A DNA stretch of 53,044 bases from Chloroflexota bacterium. GTDB lineage: Bacteria; Chloroflexota; Anaerolineae; Anaerolineales; Villigracilaceae. A program made the translations under genes and the position numbers. The notes under the pieces are model-generated. The model was not told where the DNA came from. It did no database searches and was given only the letters and a program-made list of their open reading frames with translations. Positions 31,864 through 40,055 of this stretch are shown here, one piece after another. The DNA lies in the NCBI GenBank assembly GCA_024224815.1, contig JAAENC010001255.1, positions 1 to 53,044 on the forward strand, read 5' to 3'. Position 1 is the stretch's first letter. Every line of letters begins with the position of its first letter.

Positions 31864-32355
31864 TCACTTTTCAGGCTCTAATTCTACTTTACGTCTGACC
31901 TGCGTCCATTTTACCTTGCCCGCTTTTACAGCATCACGAAGTTGTCGTTCGCGTTTGCTCAGACTGCCTTTATTGGTTTTGACCTCGACAAGAACAATCT
32001 CTTTAAGCTCACCTTCGCTCATACCGTCGAAAACGACAAAGTCAATTGGTGCGCCCAAAAAGCGGGCATCCTGTGGATCGTAGGGAAATTCGGGCAAATA
32101 AGGAATAAAATGCTCAGTAATTTTGCCGACCAAGGTAGAGCGGCTCTTTGTTGCAGCATCTTTTCGGATATTTTTCTCGTACTCTTTTTTCCATTTCTCA
32201 AAAAGAAGCCTGTACTCGCTATTGATCCGTCTTTGCATTTCTCTTTCAAGACTTTCTTGTGCTTTCTTATTCTCTTTAAGGAGATAAACTAAAACAGCGA
32301 TCGTCGCCAGCGCAACAAGAAAAAGAGTCAACAAAACGAGCGTAGACGTCTGCAT
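31864..32355 (-). CDS. Membrane-anchored Holliday-junction-resolvase-related endonuclease domain protein
   Basis: 163 residues. One N-terminal membrane segment (about 5-27), a coiled coil (about 28-65), and a C-terminal domain with ARFLGAPIDFVVFDG, EIVLVEVKTNKGSLSKRERQ and VKAGKVKW. This matches the endonuclease family distantly related to archaeal Holliday junction resolvases (Pfam PF10107, COG4741). The Asp and the EVK triad are intact. The function is unknown in these anchored proteins. It follows the SDR gene by 7 bp. Confidence 0.75.
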   Translation of the reverse strand: MQTSTLVLLTLFLVALATIAVLVYLLKENKKAQESLEREMQRRINSEYRLLFEKWKKEYEKNIRKDAATKSRSTLVGKITEHFIPYLPEFPYDPQDARFLGAPIDFVVFDGMSEGELKEIVLVEVKTNKGSLSKRERQLRDAVKAGKVKWTQVRRKVELEPEK

Positions 32356-32362
32356 ATCCTCT

Positions 32363-33121
32363 TTACTCTGTGCTCAAACGCGCCGTTGCGCCGCCATCTA
32401 CGACCATTGGCTGCCCCGTCATAAAGGATGATTCTTCGCTATCAGCCAAAAAGTAGATGGCATTGGCAATTTCTTTAGGGAGACCAACTTTCCCGCTGAC
32501 CGTTTTACGCGCGAGATTTTCAAGACGGGATTGGACGTCCCCCTCTCCAACGTGACCACGCCCGAGGCCATCTCGGAGCATTTGGGTATCTACTGCCCCC
32601 GGCAAAATAGCATTGACGCGAATCCCGTCCGGCGCAAATTCGATTGCCATAGCTCTTGTTAAGGCCAAAAGTCCACCTTTGCTAGCAGCATAGGCAGACA
32701 TCCCCGCCGAAGTTTGGATCGCATGGACAGAAGATACATTTACGACCGCCCCACCACCCTCCGCTTTCAAAAGCGGATGCGCAAATTTAACACCCAGAAA
32801 AACCGAACGCAAATTGGCTTCCATAACAGCATCCCACTCCTCCACAGGAGTTTCGAGAATAGGCTTTGCAATTTGCAAGGCTGCATTATTAACCAGCGCA
32901 TCGAGACTATCAGTGAATTCTTGCGCCTGCGTAAAAATAATTTCCATTGCGTCGCTGCGAGAAATATCGGCTTGGATGAAAAGTCCGTTTTCGGGGAAAT
33001 TATCACCATATTCGGCAATATCCACACCAATAACGCGCCATTTTTTTTCAGCAAAAAGTTGAACGGTAGCACGCCCGATCCCACCGGCGGCACCTGTAAT
33101 AAGAACGGTTTTATTTGTCAT
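32363..33121 (-). CDS. Short-chain dehydrogenase/reductase
   Basis: 252 residues, classical SDR: TGAAGGIG cofactor loop, D-I in the second strand (VDIAE, NAD preference), NNAA, the catalytic Ser in NVSSVH, YAASK and a C-terminal VVDGG. It overlaps the hydroxyacid dehydrogenase gene by 11 bp and follows the cytidylyltransferase in the same transcript. The set may make and activate an unusual sugar acid. Substrate not known. Confidence 0.88.
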   Translation of the reverse strand: MTNKTVLITGAAGGIGRATVQLFAEKKWRVIGVDIAEYGDNFPENGLFIQADISRSDAMEIIFTQAQEFTDSLDALVNNAALQIAKPILETPVEEWDAVMEANLRSVFLGVKFAHPLLKAEGGGAVVNVSSVHAIQTSAGMSAYAASKGGLLALTRAMAIEFAPDGIRVNAILPGAVDTQMLRDGLGRGHVGEGDVQSRLENLARKTVSGKVGLPKEIANAIYFLADSEESSFMTGQPMVVDGGATARLSTE

Positions 33122-34076
33122 TATTTAAATCACCTGAATTTATCCCTAAACCATCCAGCAAATTCTTGATCGTATTCCAATGCACGCGCTCCCATGCTGC
33201 GGGGCTAGAATTGGCATTATGTGGCGCGAGCATAACATTATCCATTTTTTTCAAGGGACTATCTGCGGGCAGCGGCTCAACTTCAAAAACGTCCATTGCT
33301 GCGCCATCAAGTTTGCCGGATTCTAAGGCCGCAATTAATGCTTTTTCGTCCACAATGGGACCGCGAGCGGTGTTGATTAACACAGCGTTCTCTTTCATTT
33401 TTGACAAAGTTAAGGGATTAATAAGATGTTCGCTCGTTGCGTTCAAATCACAATTGACCGATATAAAATCAGATTTAGACAAGAGAATATCGAGCGTGGT
33501 TAGCTCAATACCTGTCTCGCCAATAAAAACATGGTCAACTTCAATAATATCGGTGCCCAAGACCTTCATTCCGAAGGCTTTAGCTCGCCGTGTAACTGCT
33601 TTGCCGATATTGCCCAAACCGATCACGCCTAATGTGCATTCGCTGAGTGTTTTACCGGGAATTTTCTTCCATTCACCAGATTTCATCGCTTTATCCATTG
33701 CAGGGTGACGGCGAGAAAAAGCAAGGATATAGCCCAAAACCGTATCCGCGACAGGGGTTGTGAAGGCGTTTGGGGTGCGGCCAATCTGCACACCATAACG
33801 TGAGCAAGCTTGGGCATCGAGCGAATCGATCCCCGTTCCCCATTTTGAGATCACTTTCAGGCGCGGGGCACAGGCCTCTATTACGCGGGCGGTATATCGG
33901 TCATCCCCACAAATTGCGCCATCGAATTGCCCGGCATATTTGAGCAAATCGGCTTCTTCCATCCGCTCTTCAACTTCCGGTACGATCACTTTTAAGCCGT
34001 AGCTTTCGAGCACGGGGATAAAGCGGTCTACAAAGGGGATCATGTAGGGGGCGGTCAATAAAAGGGTTTTAGTCAT
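33111..34076 (-). CDS. D-2-hydroxyacid dehydrogenase (phosphoglycerate dehydrogenase-like)
   Basis: 321 residues. The NAD domain has GVIGLGNIGKAVTRRAKAFG with D in VLGTDI. The catalytic residues are present: Arg in NTARGPIVDE, Glu in MDVFEVEPLP and His in LAPHNANSS. It lacks an ACT or regulatory domain, so it is unlike the usual serine-pathway SerA. Overlaps of 8 bp with the cytidylyltransferase gene and 11 bp with the SDR gene show tight coupling. It may oxidise a 2-hydroxy acid in sugar-acid synthesis. Confidence 0.86.
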   Translation of the reverse strand: MTKTLLLTAPYMIPFVDRFIPVLESYGLKVIVPEVEERMEEADLLKYAGQFDGAICGDDRYTARVIEACAPRLKVISKWGTGIDSLDAQACSRYGVQIGRTPNAFTTPVADTVLGYILAFSRRHPAMDKAMKSGEWKKIPGKTLSECTLGVIGLGNIGKAVTRRAKAFGMKVLGTDIIEVDHVFIGETGIELTTLDILLSKSDFISVNCDLNATSEHLINPLTLSKMKENAVLINTARGPIVDEKALIAALESGKLDGAAMDVFEVEPLPADSPLKKMDNVMLAPHNANSSPAAWERVHWNTIKNLLDGLGINSGDLNNDK

Positions 34077-34734
34077 TGCGTTCTCTCATTAATATGTCGG
34101 CGATCTTAAAATCGGATTCTTCGTCAATATCCACCGCTTCGAGGGTGGGGATTTCAAACATCATCGGCTTGGGGCCAACGCGGTGATTATACTGCTGCAA
34201 ATTTTCGCGGGAGAAAAGATAAATGCAGGAATTTTCTTCATAAACAGGCGGAAGGTCCTGCGTTTGGATTAGTTCTGCAGGGTTATGATTGATGGCTGCA
34301 CCGTGCCGATCATATAATCTGGTTTGCCACCGTGTTACAGAGAAAAGTGAGTCGTGAGCGGGATACGCTTCAAGAAAAGCCTGAATCCCGGCAGATACCG
34401 TTTCTGCACGCAAAAGCGGATTTGTACTATGGCTTTGCAAATAAAAATCTGCTTCAACTTGCTCCGTATCATAAAGCAAGATGTCGTTCATCGGGCGGTC
34501 ATCTTCGCGCAGGTCTTCGGGGCGGTTAATAATAACGACATCGGGGAAATGTGCCCGTAAACCATCCATTACTGGTTGAGAATCTGTATCCACGACAATA
34601 ATGTCAATTTCAGGAACGGCTTCTAAAGTCTCGATAATGTGGTGAAAAAGCGGCTTTCCTGCTAATTCACGGTAATTTTTCCCCGGCACACGCTGGGAGT
34701 GGTGTCTCATAGGGACAAGAGCGGCGATTTTCAT
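34069..34734 (-). CDS. CMP-sugar synthetase-like cytidylyltransferase
   Basis: 221 residues, NeuA/PtmB/KdsB-type nucleotidyltransferase: ALVPMRHHSQRVPGKNYREL (the CTP-binding loop), GKPLFHHIIETL, IVVDTD, and LQSHSTNPLLRAETV, which matches the QPTSPLRxxxxI stretch with Ser-His in place of Pro-Thr. Such enzymes make CMP-activated 3-deoxy-2-ketoacids such as sialic, legionaminic or pseudaminic acid. No NeuB-type synthase is in the window, so the sugar acid is unknown. It heads the three-gene set with the two dehydrogenases. Confidence 0.83.
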   Translation of the reverse strand: MKIAALVPMRHHSQRVPGKNYRELAGKPLFHHIIETLEAVPEIDIIVVDTDSQPVMDGLRAHFPDVVIINRPEDLREDDRPMNDILLYDTEQVEADFYLQSHSTNPLLRAETVSAGIQAFLEAYPAHDSLFSVTRWQTRLYDRHGAAINHNPAELIQTQDLPPVYEENSCIYLFSRENLQQYNHRVGPKPMMFEIPTLEAVDIDEESDFKIADILMRERND

Positions 34735-34796
34735 TGTTTGGTTCTCATTTTAGCTTGCAACGTGATAGTTCTACTTTTCTCTTGGATTATATGGTT

Positions 34797-35507
34797 TTAT
34801 TGTTCAAAGAAATATATACCTTCCGAAAACTTCCAAATTCTATAAAACTCCGAACGCTCTAAATAGTCTGGTAATTGTAAAGGTTTATTGTCATCCTGAA
34901 TAATATAACCAAATTCATCAGCCATATTGAATAATCTCCCAACCCCAACAAGAAGTATTTTCTTATCTTGCTCTATCTTTGTCCAATAACCAAGTTTTTC
35001 TATAGACGCGAGTATTTCTTCATCTGCCGGATACTCATTTGATGATTTTAACAACTCTGAACTATCAGCCCTAATCACGTCAACCCCTCCAGCTAAGATT
35101 AAGCGTGTCCAGCCACCAACAACATTAGAATTTACTCGTTTTTGACCATAATAGAAAAGTCCTAAAGGCGACATTATAAGAAAGATTAGAGGAAATATAA
35201 CCAAAGGTGAAAAAGCCAATCTCTTTTGTTTGTCTGCCCAACCTGTTTGTATAGGCTTGGAGAAAAAGAAAGCTAAGTACGAAATTGTTATGATGATAAA
35301 TACTGTGTCGGGGAAATAAAAGCCCAATATGGCATTAAAAGGAAGTGTTATTACAAAAACCATCCAATCAATTGGGAGAAACAGATTACGGGCAATAAAG
35401 GGATTGATAATTTCGAACAAGGAGGAAAGAAACGGCTCAAAGAAATAGAATAGACCAAAAAGGAAATAGGCACTAGGAATAAAAGCTTTACTTTTCAGAA
35501 ATTTCAT
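34797..35507 (-). CDS. Hypothetical membrane protein
   Basis: 236 residues with about four hydrophobic segments (near residues 10-30, 40-62, 63-82 and 100-122). A C-terminal extracytoplasmic or cytoplasmic domain (about 125-236) of mixed alpha-beta character follows, containing GWTRLILAGGVDVIRADSSE and KKILLVGVGRLFNM. No family is recognised. It lies 3 bp after the ACT-domain gene in the same minus-strand run. Base composition is more AT-rich by eye than its neighbours. Confidence 0.7.
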   Translation of the reverse strand: MKFLKSKAFIPSAYFLFGLFYFFEPFLSSLFEIINPFIARNLFLPIDWMVFVITLPFNAILGFYFPDTVFIIITISYLAFFFSKPIQTGWADKQKRLAFSPLVIFPLIFLIMSPLGLFYYGQKRVNSNVVGGWTRLILAGGVDVIRADSSELLKSSNEYPADEEILASIEKLGYWTKIEQDKKILLVGVGRLFNMADEFGYIIQDDNKPLQLPDYLERSEFYRIWKFSEGIYFFEQ

Positions 35508-35510
35508 TCA

Positions 35511-35897
35511 TTAGCCTTCAAAAACATATCCTGATTTTGTCAAAATTTTTTCCGCAACAGACAACTTCTCTTTCTTCACCAAAACATAATCCGTATCATA
35601 AGTCGAAATCGCAAAGATGCTGATCTTTGCTTCTGCGAGTACGCCAGAAATACGAGCAAGGATACCTGTCAGCCCAAAATCGAGTGGACCCAACACTTTA
35701 ATGCAAGCCCAGCCATCTTCATTCTTTTCGCTGTCCACAGGAATATTTGCATCACAAAGGATAGATAATTCGTCATCCGTGCGTGTAATGGATAGAAAGC
35801 CGCTCTTCAGAATACTTGAAGGAATATCTTGCTCTGGCAAGAAACGGTGAATGGTGTATTCTCCGTCGAGTATGGTTAATTTCAAGTTAGTTTTCAT
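35511..35897 (-). CDS. ACT-domain protein (COG3603-like)
   Basis: 128 residues with two ACT-like beta-alpha-beta-beta-alpha-beta units: one from about residue 5 to 60 (LTILDGEYTIHRF, FLSITRTDDELSILCD) and one from 65 to 125 (GWACIKVLGPLDFGLTGILA, ISIFAISTYDTDYVLVKKE). This is the arrangement of small COG3603 amino-acid-binding proteins. It overlaps the upstream GT2 gene by 11 bp; its presence among glycan genes is unexplained. Confidence 0.8.
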   Translation of the reverse strand: MKTNLKLTILDGEYTIHRFLPEQDIPSSILKSGFLSITRTDDELSILCDANIPVDSEKNEDGWACIKVLGPLDFGLTGILARISGVLAEAKISIFAISTYDTDYVLVKKEKLSVAEKILTKSGYVFEG

Positions 35898-36822
35898 ATT
35901 CTATCGGCTCAACATCTCGTGGTGCCGGTGTCTTTTCTGAGAGAATGCCCGGTGGGTAATAAAATCCCTGATGAAGTTGCGCATCTATCCTACCCGAATA
36001 ATTATAGCCCTGGTAGGTTCCCCAATACTGTAAAAGGCGAAACCAGAGAATGCTCTGCCAGTGCTTTTGTAAAAGACCTTCTCTTTTTGCTTGTAACAGG
36101 TCAGAATAAGTACTGCTTAACCATAAGCGAAGAAAGTTCCACAAAGAGAAAGTGCTGGAGGGAAGGATTTGTTTCATCGCAATCGCTTCTCGTCTATAGC
36201 GATTATGCACCTGAGCTGGTTTCTCATCATGAAGATGGATAATTTCCGCTTCGGCAGTATAGGCGATGCTATAACCCTCTTCCATTGCCCAACTGCTCCA
36301 CGCCAAATCTTCGAGACCGGTTAATTGCTCGTTATAGGGATGTTTCTCCCAAAGCGAGTGGCGAATAGCGGCGTTGGCGTTGTGTGAGTAGGGATGCCCC
36401 TGTCTGGGCTGGGAGATATCGGGGAAATATTGTCTAAAAAATTGATGCTCGGAGTATTGGTTTGTTTCTCCCCCCCGTTGCTTTCCATAGCTAACGGCAA
36501 GATTTTCATCGTCAAAGGGTTTTAGCAATTGCGCCAACCAATCAGGATAAACGGGATAACAATGCGCGCTGACGTTAACAATAAACTCCCCGCTAGCAGC
36601 TTCTACGCCAAAGTTGAGCGAACGCCCAAAGGTAAACTCTTCGGGCGTGATGTGGACGATTTTCGCATCGTAGCTTTCTGCAATAGAGACGGTTTTGTCA
36701 GTGGAGCCAGAATCGACAAGGATAATTTCTACCCCATCGAGCGTTTGCTGCTTAATTCCCTCTAGTAACCGGGCTATATGCTTGCCTTCGTTATAGGCGC
36801 GAATGACTACGGAACATTTCAT
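35887..36822 (-). CDS. GT2-family glycosyltransferase (rhamnosyltransferase-like)
   Basis: 311 residues. GT-A fold: CSVVIRAYNEGKHIARLLEG, ILVDSGSTDKTVSIA, then a variant metal motif FIVNVSAHCYPVYPDWL where DxD is replaced by SAHC, as in some rhamnosyl- and related transferases. Later NANAAIRHSLWEKHPYNE and GLEDLAWSSWAMEEG (ED acid motif). The C-terminus carries several aromatic residues and may touch the membrane. It starts a short transcript including the ACT and membrane-protein genes. Confidence 0.86.
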   Translation of the reverse strand: MKCSVVIRAYNEGKHIARLLEGIKQQTLDGVEIILVDSGSTDKTVSIAESYDAKIVHITPEEFTFGRSLNFGVEAASGEFIVNVSAHCYPVYPDWLAQLLKPFDDENLAVSYGKQRGGETNQYSEHQFFRQYFPDISQPRQGHPYSHNANAAIRHSLWEKHPYNEQLTGLEDLAWSSWAMEEGYSIAYTAEAEIIHLHDEKPAQVHNRYRREAIAMKQILPSSTFSLWNFLRLWLSSTYSDLLQAKREGLLQKHWQSILWFRLLQYWGTYQGYNYSGRIDAQLHQGFYYPPGILSEKTPAPRDVEPIEYEN

Positions 36823-36833
36823 GATAACTTCAT

Positions 36834-36912
36834 GTCATTGCGAGGAGGACGTAATCCAACGTGGCAATCTCCAACTCTGAGAGGGAGATTCTCCGCTCCG
36901 CTCGCAAAGACA
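36834..36912. repeat. Dispersed repeat R1, copy e
   Basis: GTCATTGCGAGGAGGACGTA, CGTGGCAATCTCC, GGGAGATTCTCCGCTCC and CGCTCGCAAAGACAT. It fills the whole gap between the sulfotransferase and GT2 genes. Confidence 0.85.
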
Positions 36913-37812
36913 TTACCAGTCACTATTCTCTTCATACCCCAACTTAATTAGCAAATCTCCTGCGACTTCTTTAAAGACGCGCTTATGTTCGTCGGTGAAG
37001 TATTTTTTCCATTCACCGGTTTTCCCAGAGCGGAAGGTCGGTGAGTTTTTGGGATTAATGCTTTCTTCGAGAATATCAATCGCTTTTACGCGATCAACAG
37101 GCAGATTAGGGACACGCTCAGAGACATGGTCAAAAACTTTGCCCAATGTTTCACGCCGTTTATGAATAAAGTTTTCAAATTTAAGGGGCAAAACTTCGGG
37201 GCGATCAAGCCAATCGGTGTATAGGGCAAAACGCTCAGCGATATTGGGAAACTCGACATCTGCGTCGGGAAGCCCCATAATACTAACGGTGAGCCGCTCT
37301 TCAAAAGAGTGGAGTTCTTCTGCGTAATATCGGTGGTGGTGGTGGTCGGGTAACATCTCGGCAATATAGAAAACGTGCGAGACAACGACATCGCGCGGGT
37401 CACGGAAGATGAAAAAGGGGACAAAAGCCGGGGTACCGACTTTGTCTACAACCTCCGGCCAAGCCAAGAGATGCGCTGCGGTCACATCCAATGGGCGCAG
37501 AGAATTTAGGTAGGCCAGCGCTTCATCCACACTGCGTTTGCGTCCGGTATCGCCATCGTAAGCGGCAAAAGAAACTGGAATATGGTGAGCAAAAGGGGCA
37601 AACTCAGAAAAGCCGAGCAAAATTTGGTTAAGCAAATGCGTGCCGCTTTTTGGGAAAGAAATACCCAGTAAAATAGGCCAGCCATCTTTAGGCGCGGAAA
37701 TCTCAGAAAAACGCGGGCGGCGGGCAGCCGTTTCGGCTCTATAGGCATAAATGCGCAGGCGATCGCGTAGTTTGGTTGGCAGGAGGGCTTTTAGTTTGTT
37801 TTTTGTAGACAT
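36913..37812 (-). CDS. Sulfotransferase-domain protein
   Basis: 299 residues. The PAPS-binding 5' loop is ILLGISFPKSGTHLLNQILL and the 3'-phosphate loop is FFIFRDPRDVVVSHVFY. A C-terminal FRSGKTGEWKKYFTDEHKRVF matches the RKGxxGDWK motif of cytosolic-type sulfotransferases. It transfers sulfate from PAPS to a hydroxyl group; in this context the acceptor is likely a surface glycan or glycolipid. It is the first gene of the cluster and lies 123 bp from the divergent methyltransferase gene. Confidence 0.87.
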   Translation of the reverse strand: MSTKNKLKALLPTKLRDRLRIYAYRAETAARRPRFSEISAPKDGWPILLGISFPKSGTHLLNQILLGFSEFAPFAHHIPVSFAAYDGDTGRKRSVDEALAYLNSLRPLDVTAAHLLAWPEVVDKVGTPAFVPFFIFRDPRDVVVSHVFYIAEMLPDHHHHRYYAEELHSFEERLTVSIMGLPDADVEFPNIAERFALYTDWLDRPEVLPLKFENFIHKRRETLGKVFDHVSERVPNLPVDRVKAIDILEESINPKNSPTFRSGKTGEWKKYFTDEHKRVFKEVAGDLLIKLGYEENSDW

Positions 37813-37894
37813 AGGCTCTCTTTGAATAATTTAAGTCGCTGGCAATTGTATCAGCTTTCAAGTTTTTTTTAGCCGAGAAGAAAAGGGCATTTGC

Positions 37895-37900
37895 TATAAT
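37895..37900 (+). promoter_or_regulatory. Extended -10 promoter TGCTATAAT
   Basis: TATAAT preceded by TGC lies 36 bp before the methyltransferase ATG. No good -35 is seen, which an extended -10 would compensate. Confidence 0.5.
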
Positions 37901-37935
37901 TCTCTCATAGGAATTTATGCCAAAAAGGAAAACTG

Positions 37936-38658
37936 ATGCCTACAGAAAAAGAAGTTTACGAAGCACATGCAGATAAATATGATCTGCTCATCCAGCGGGA
38001 AGATTATCAGGGAAATATTTTAGGGGAGATAGAAAAACGCGTCTCGCTCCAGGATTTGGACGTGGTCGACCTTGGCGCAGGGACGGGGCGGCTGACACGT
38101 TTACTTGCCCCCTACGCCCGCACGATAAAGGCTTTCGATAGCTCTGAGCATATGCTCGGAATTGCAGCGAAATCACTCGCTGAGATGGGAATGAAGAATT
38201 GGGAAACAGAAGTCGCTGACCATCGCGAAATCCCGCTTGACAATTCTTCTGTTGATTTGATCGTCTCTGGCTGGAGCTTTTGCTATTTAGCCGTTTGGGG
38301 CGGCAATGAATGGAAATCTGCGCTCGAAGATGGGCTAAAAGAGATGCACAGAATCCTGCGTTCGGGCGGGATGGTGATTATTTTCGAGACGATGGGCACA
38401 GGGCATAGAGAACCAACCCCACCTGAGCATCTCGCCGAATATTATGCCTGGTTAACGGAGGCAGGTTTTGGGTCAGGTTGGTTACGGACGGATTATCGCT
38501 TCGAATCAATGAAAGAAGCTGAAGAATTATCCACTTTTTTCTTTGGCAAGGAGATGGGAGAGAATGTCATCCAGAAAAATTGGCAGACGTTGCCAGAGTG
38601 CACGGGGATTTGGTGGAAATCTTTTTCCCCCTCTGTCCTTCGGACATCTCCCTCTTAG
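37936..38658 (+). CDS. SAM-dependent methyltransferase (class I)
   Basis: 240 residues. The SAM-binding motif I is VVDLGAGTGRLTRLLAP, followed by IKAFDSSEHML (motif II acidic residue) and SVDLIVSGWSFCYLAVW. The AAGG site lies eight bases before the ATG at 37936; an earlier ATG at 37917 is out of frame. The last roughly 12 residues (FSPSVLRTSPS) are read from a GC-rich repeat (38625-38680). The substrate is unknown. Confidence 0.85.
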   Translation: MPTEKEVYEAHADKYDLLIQREDYQGNILGEIEKRVSLQDLDVVDLGAGTGRLTRLLAPYARTIKAFDSSEHMLGIAAKSLAEMGMKNWETEVADHREIPLDNSSVDLIVSGWSFCYLAVWGGNEWKSALEDGLKEMHRILRSGGMVIIFETMGTGHREPTPPEHLAEYYAWLTEAGFGSGWLRTDYRFESMKEAEELSTFFFGKEMGENVIQKNWQTLPECTGIWWKSFSPSVLRTSPS

Positions 38659-38680
38659 GGGGAAGGCTAGGATGGGGGCA
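38625..38680. repeat. GC-rich dispersed repeat R2, copy at a methyltransferase 3' end
   Basis: TTTCCCCCTCTGTCCTTCGG then CTCCCTCTTAGGGGGAAGG, a palindromic CCCCCT/AGGGGG element. It encodes the methyltransferase C-terminus and its stop codon. Confidence 0.7.
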
Positions 38681-38754
38681 TAAGTCGTTTCGAATAAAAG
38701 AGGGGCGAGTTACGTTAAGGATATAGAAGTCTCAATTTGAAAGGATCACTTGCT

Positions 38755-39333
38755 GTGACGATAAGCACTCAGGCCAATGAAAGTGAGTTGGTTTCAAAAG
38801 CACAAAATGGCGATAGAAACGCCTATGGCGAATTAGTTCGCACCCATTCTCAGGGCGTGCTGAATGTAGTTTATCGTATGTGCGGCAACAGCGATCTGGC
38901 CGAAGACGCAGCGCAAGAAGCTTTTATTCAGGCATGGTTGAAAATATCGTCATACCAGAAAAAAGCATCTTTTAAAAGTTGGCTCTACAGAATTGCTGTC
39001 AACGCTGCTGTTGACATGCTCCGCAAAGAAAAGCGGATTTTGCCAAACACAATTGAAGATTTGAATTTGAGCGATTCAAGACCCAGCCCAGAAAGTTTGT
39101 TGGCGAGCAGCGAAAAAGCAGAGTTAATCCGTGGTGCTGTTCTTAGTTTACCCAACGCAAGCCGCGCAGTATTGGTTTTGAGAGAGTACGAGGGTCTTTC
39201 TTATCAGGAGATCGCAGAATCACTTGAAATCCCTATCGGTACAGTCATGTCACGTTTGAGCTACGCTCGCAAATTGCTAAAAGAAAAATTGGAGACGCAT
39301 TTCTTCTCATATGCGGAGGTTGAAAATGTCTGA
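38755..39333 (+). CDS. ECF-type RNA polymerase sigma factor
   Basis: About 192 residues from the GTG at 38755, with AAAGGA nine bases upstream; a TTG at 38737 is the in-frame alternative. Region 2 is EAFIQAWLKISSYQKKASFKSWLYRIAVNAAVDMLR and region 4 is SLPNASRAVLVLREYEGLSYQEIAESLEIPIGTVMSRLSYARKLLKEKL (given here as marks of position about 60-95 and 125-175). It overlaps the anti-sigma gene by 8 bp, so the pair is translationally coupled. The regulon could include the adjacent membrane and surface proteins. Confidence 0.92.
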   Translation: MTISTQANESELVSKAQNGDRNAYGELVRTHSQGVLNVVYRMCGNSDLAEDAAQEAFIQAWLKISSYQKKASFKSWLYRIAVNAAVDMLRKEKRILPNTIEDLNLSDSRPSPESLLASSEKAELIRGAVLSLPNASRAVLVLREYEGLSYQEIAESLEIPIGTVMSRLSYARKLLKEKLETHFFSYAEVENV

Positions 39334-39937
39334 GCATATTATTGAAAAACTCAGCGCCTACTTGGACGATGAATTAAATAACAGAGAAACCCAAAAGGTA
39401 GAAAAGCATCTTGAAGATTGCGCTATCTGCCAAGAAGAATACGAATCCTTGCAAATGTTGTCTTCTCTCTTAGCAGAAGCCCCTCTGCCGGATTTTCCTT
39501 CACCTAAAGAATTTTCGGCAAATCTAGCGCTACGTTTGCCACGCAAGACAGTCGCCCCCCAAAGCTCAAAAGCATTGGAGATCGGCTGGTGGATGGCGCC
39601 GATCGGTCTGCTCACAGCATGGGCATTTATCATCACAATGAATTGGGTCGGCGATATGCTCGGTGCAGCAAACACTTTTGGATTGGTAAATATCACAGAG
39701 ATATTTGGAACTGGTATTTCAACACAGGCGACTTGGTCGGCAACGCTCTCGAATTTCGGCTTGCTCGGCGGAAGTAATCTTCAATGGGCAGAAATACTGG
39801 AATCTTTCACCAGAACAACCGTGCCGCAAATCATCTTTCAAATTTCCATCGCCACCCTCTACCTAAGTTGGATGGCAATTTGGTGGGCTCGGCATACGCG
39901 TCAACCTACTGTACAGACAGTAAAAAAGAATATATAA
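39326..39937 (+). CDS. Anti-sigma factor with zinc-finger domain
   Basis: 203 residues from the ATG at 39326, preceded by GGAGGT. The N-terminal zinc-binding anti-sigma domain has HLEDCAICQEEY (H-x3-C-x2-C) within the first 45 residues. One membrane segment follows (about 85-110, IGLLTAWAFIITMNWVGDML), then an extracytoplasmic portion and a second segment near the C-terminus (ISIATLYLSWMAIWWA). It should hold the sigma factor until a surface signal releases it. Confidence 0.88.
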   Translation: MSEHIIEKLSAYLDDELNNRETQKVEKHLEDCAICQEEYESLQMLSSLLAEAPLPDFPSPKEFSANLALRLPRKTVAPQSSKALEIGWWMAPIGLLTAWAFIITMNWVGDMLGAANTFGLVNITEIFGTGISTQATWSATLSNFGLLGGSNLQWAEILESFTRTTVPQIIFQISIATLYLSWMAIWWARHTRQPTVQTVKKNI

Positions 39938-39946
39938 ACTCAAACG

Positions 39947-40030
39947 ATGTCTTTGCAAACAAAGCGTAGCGAAGTGCGGCAATCCCCTTCTCATCTGAGG
40001 AGACTGCTTCGCAAAAAACGCTCGCAGAGG
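39947..40030. repeat. Dispersed repeat R1, copy f
   Basis: TGTCTTTGCAAAC, CGAAGTGCGGCAATCCCC, GGAGACTGCTTCGC and CGCTCGCAGAG; diverged from copies d and e. It lies between the anti-sigma gene and the following membrane-protein gene. Confidence 0.75.
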
Positions 40031-40055
40031 TATATATAAGCAAAAGGAGAAAATA

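Noticed and set aside
38737-38754. TTG start for the sigma factor
   Set aside because: A GTG at 38755 has a properly placed AAAGGA site.
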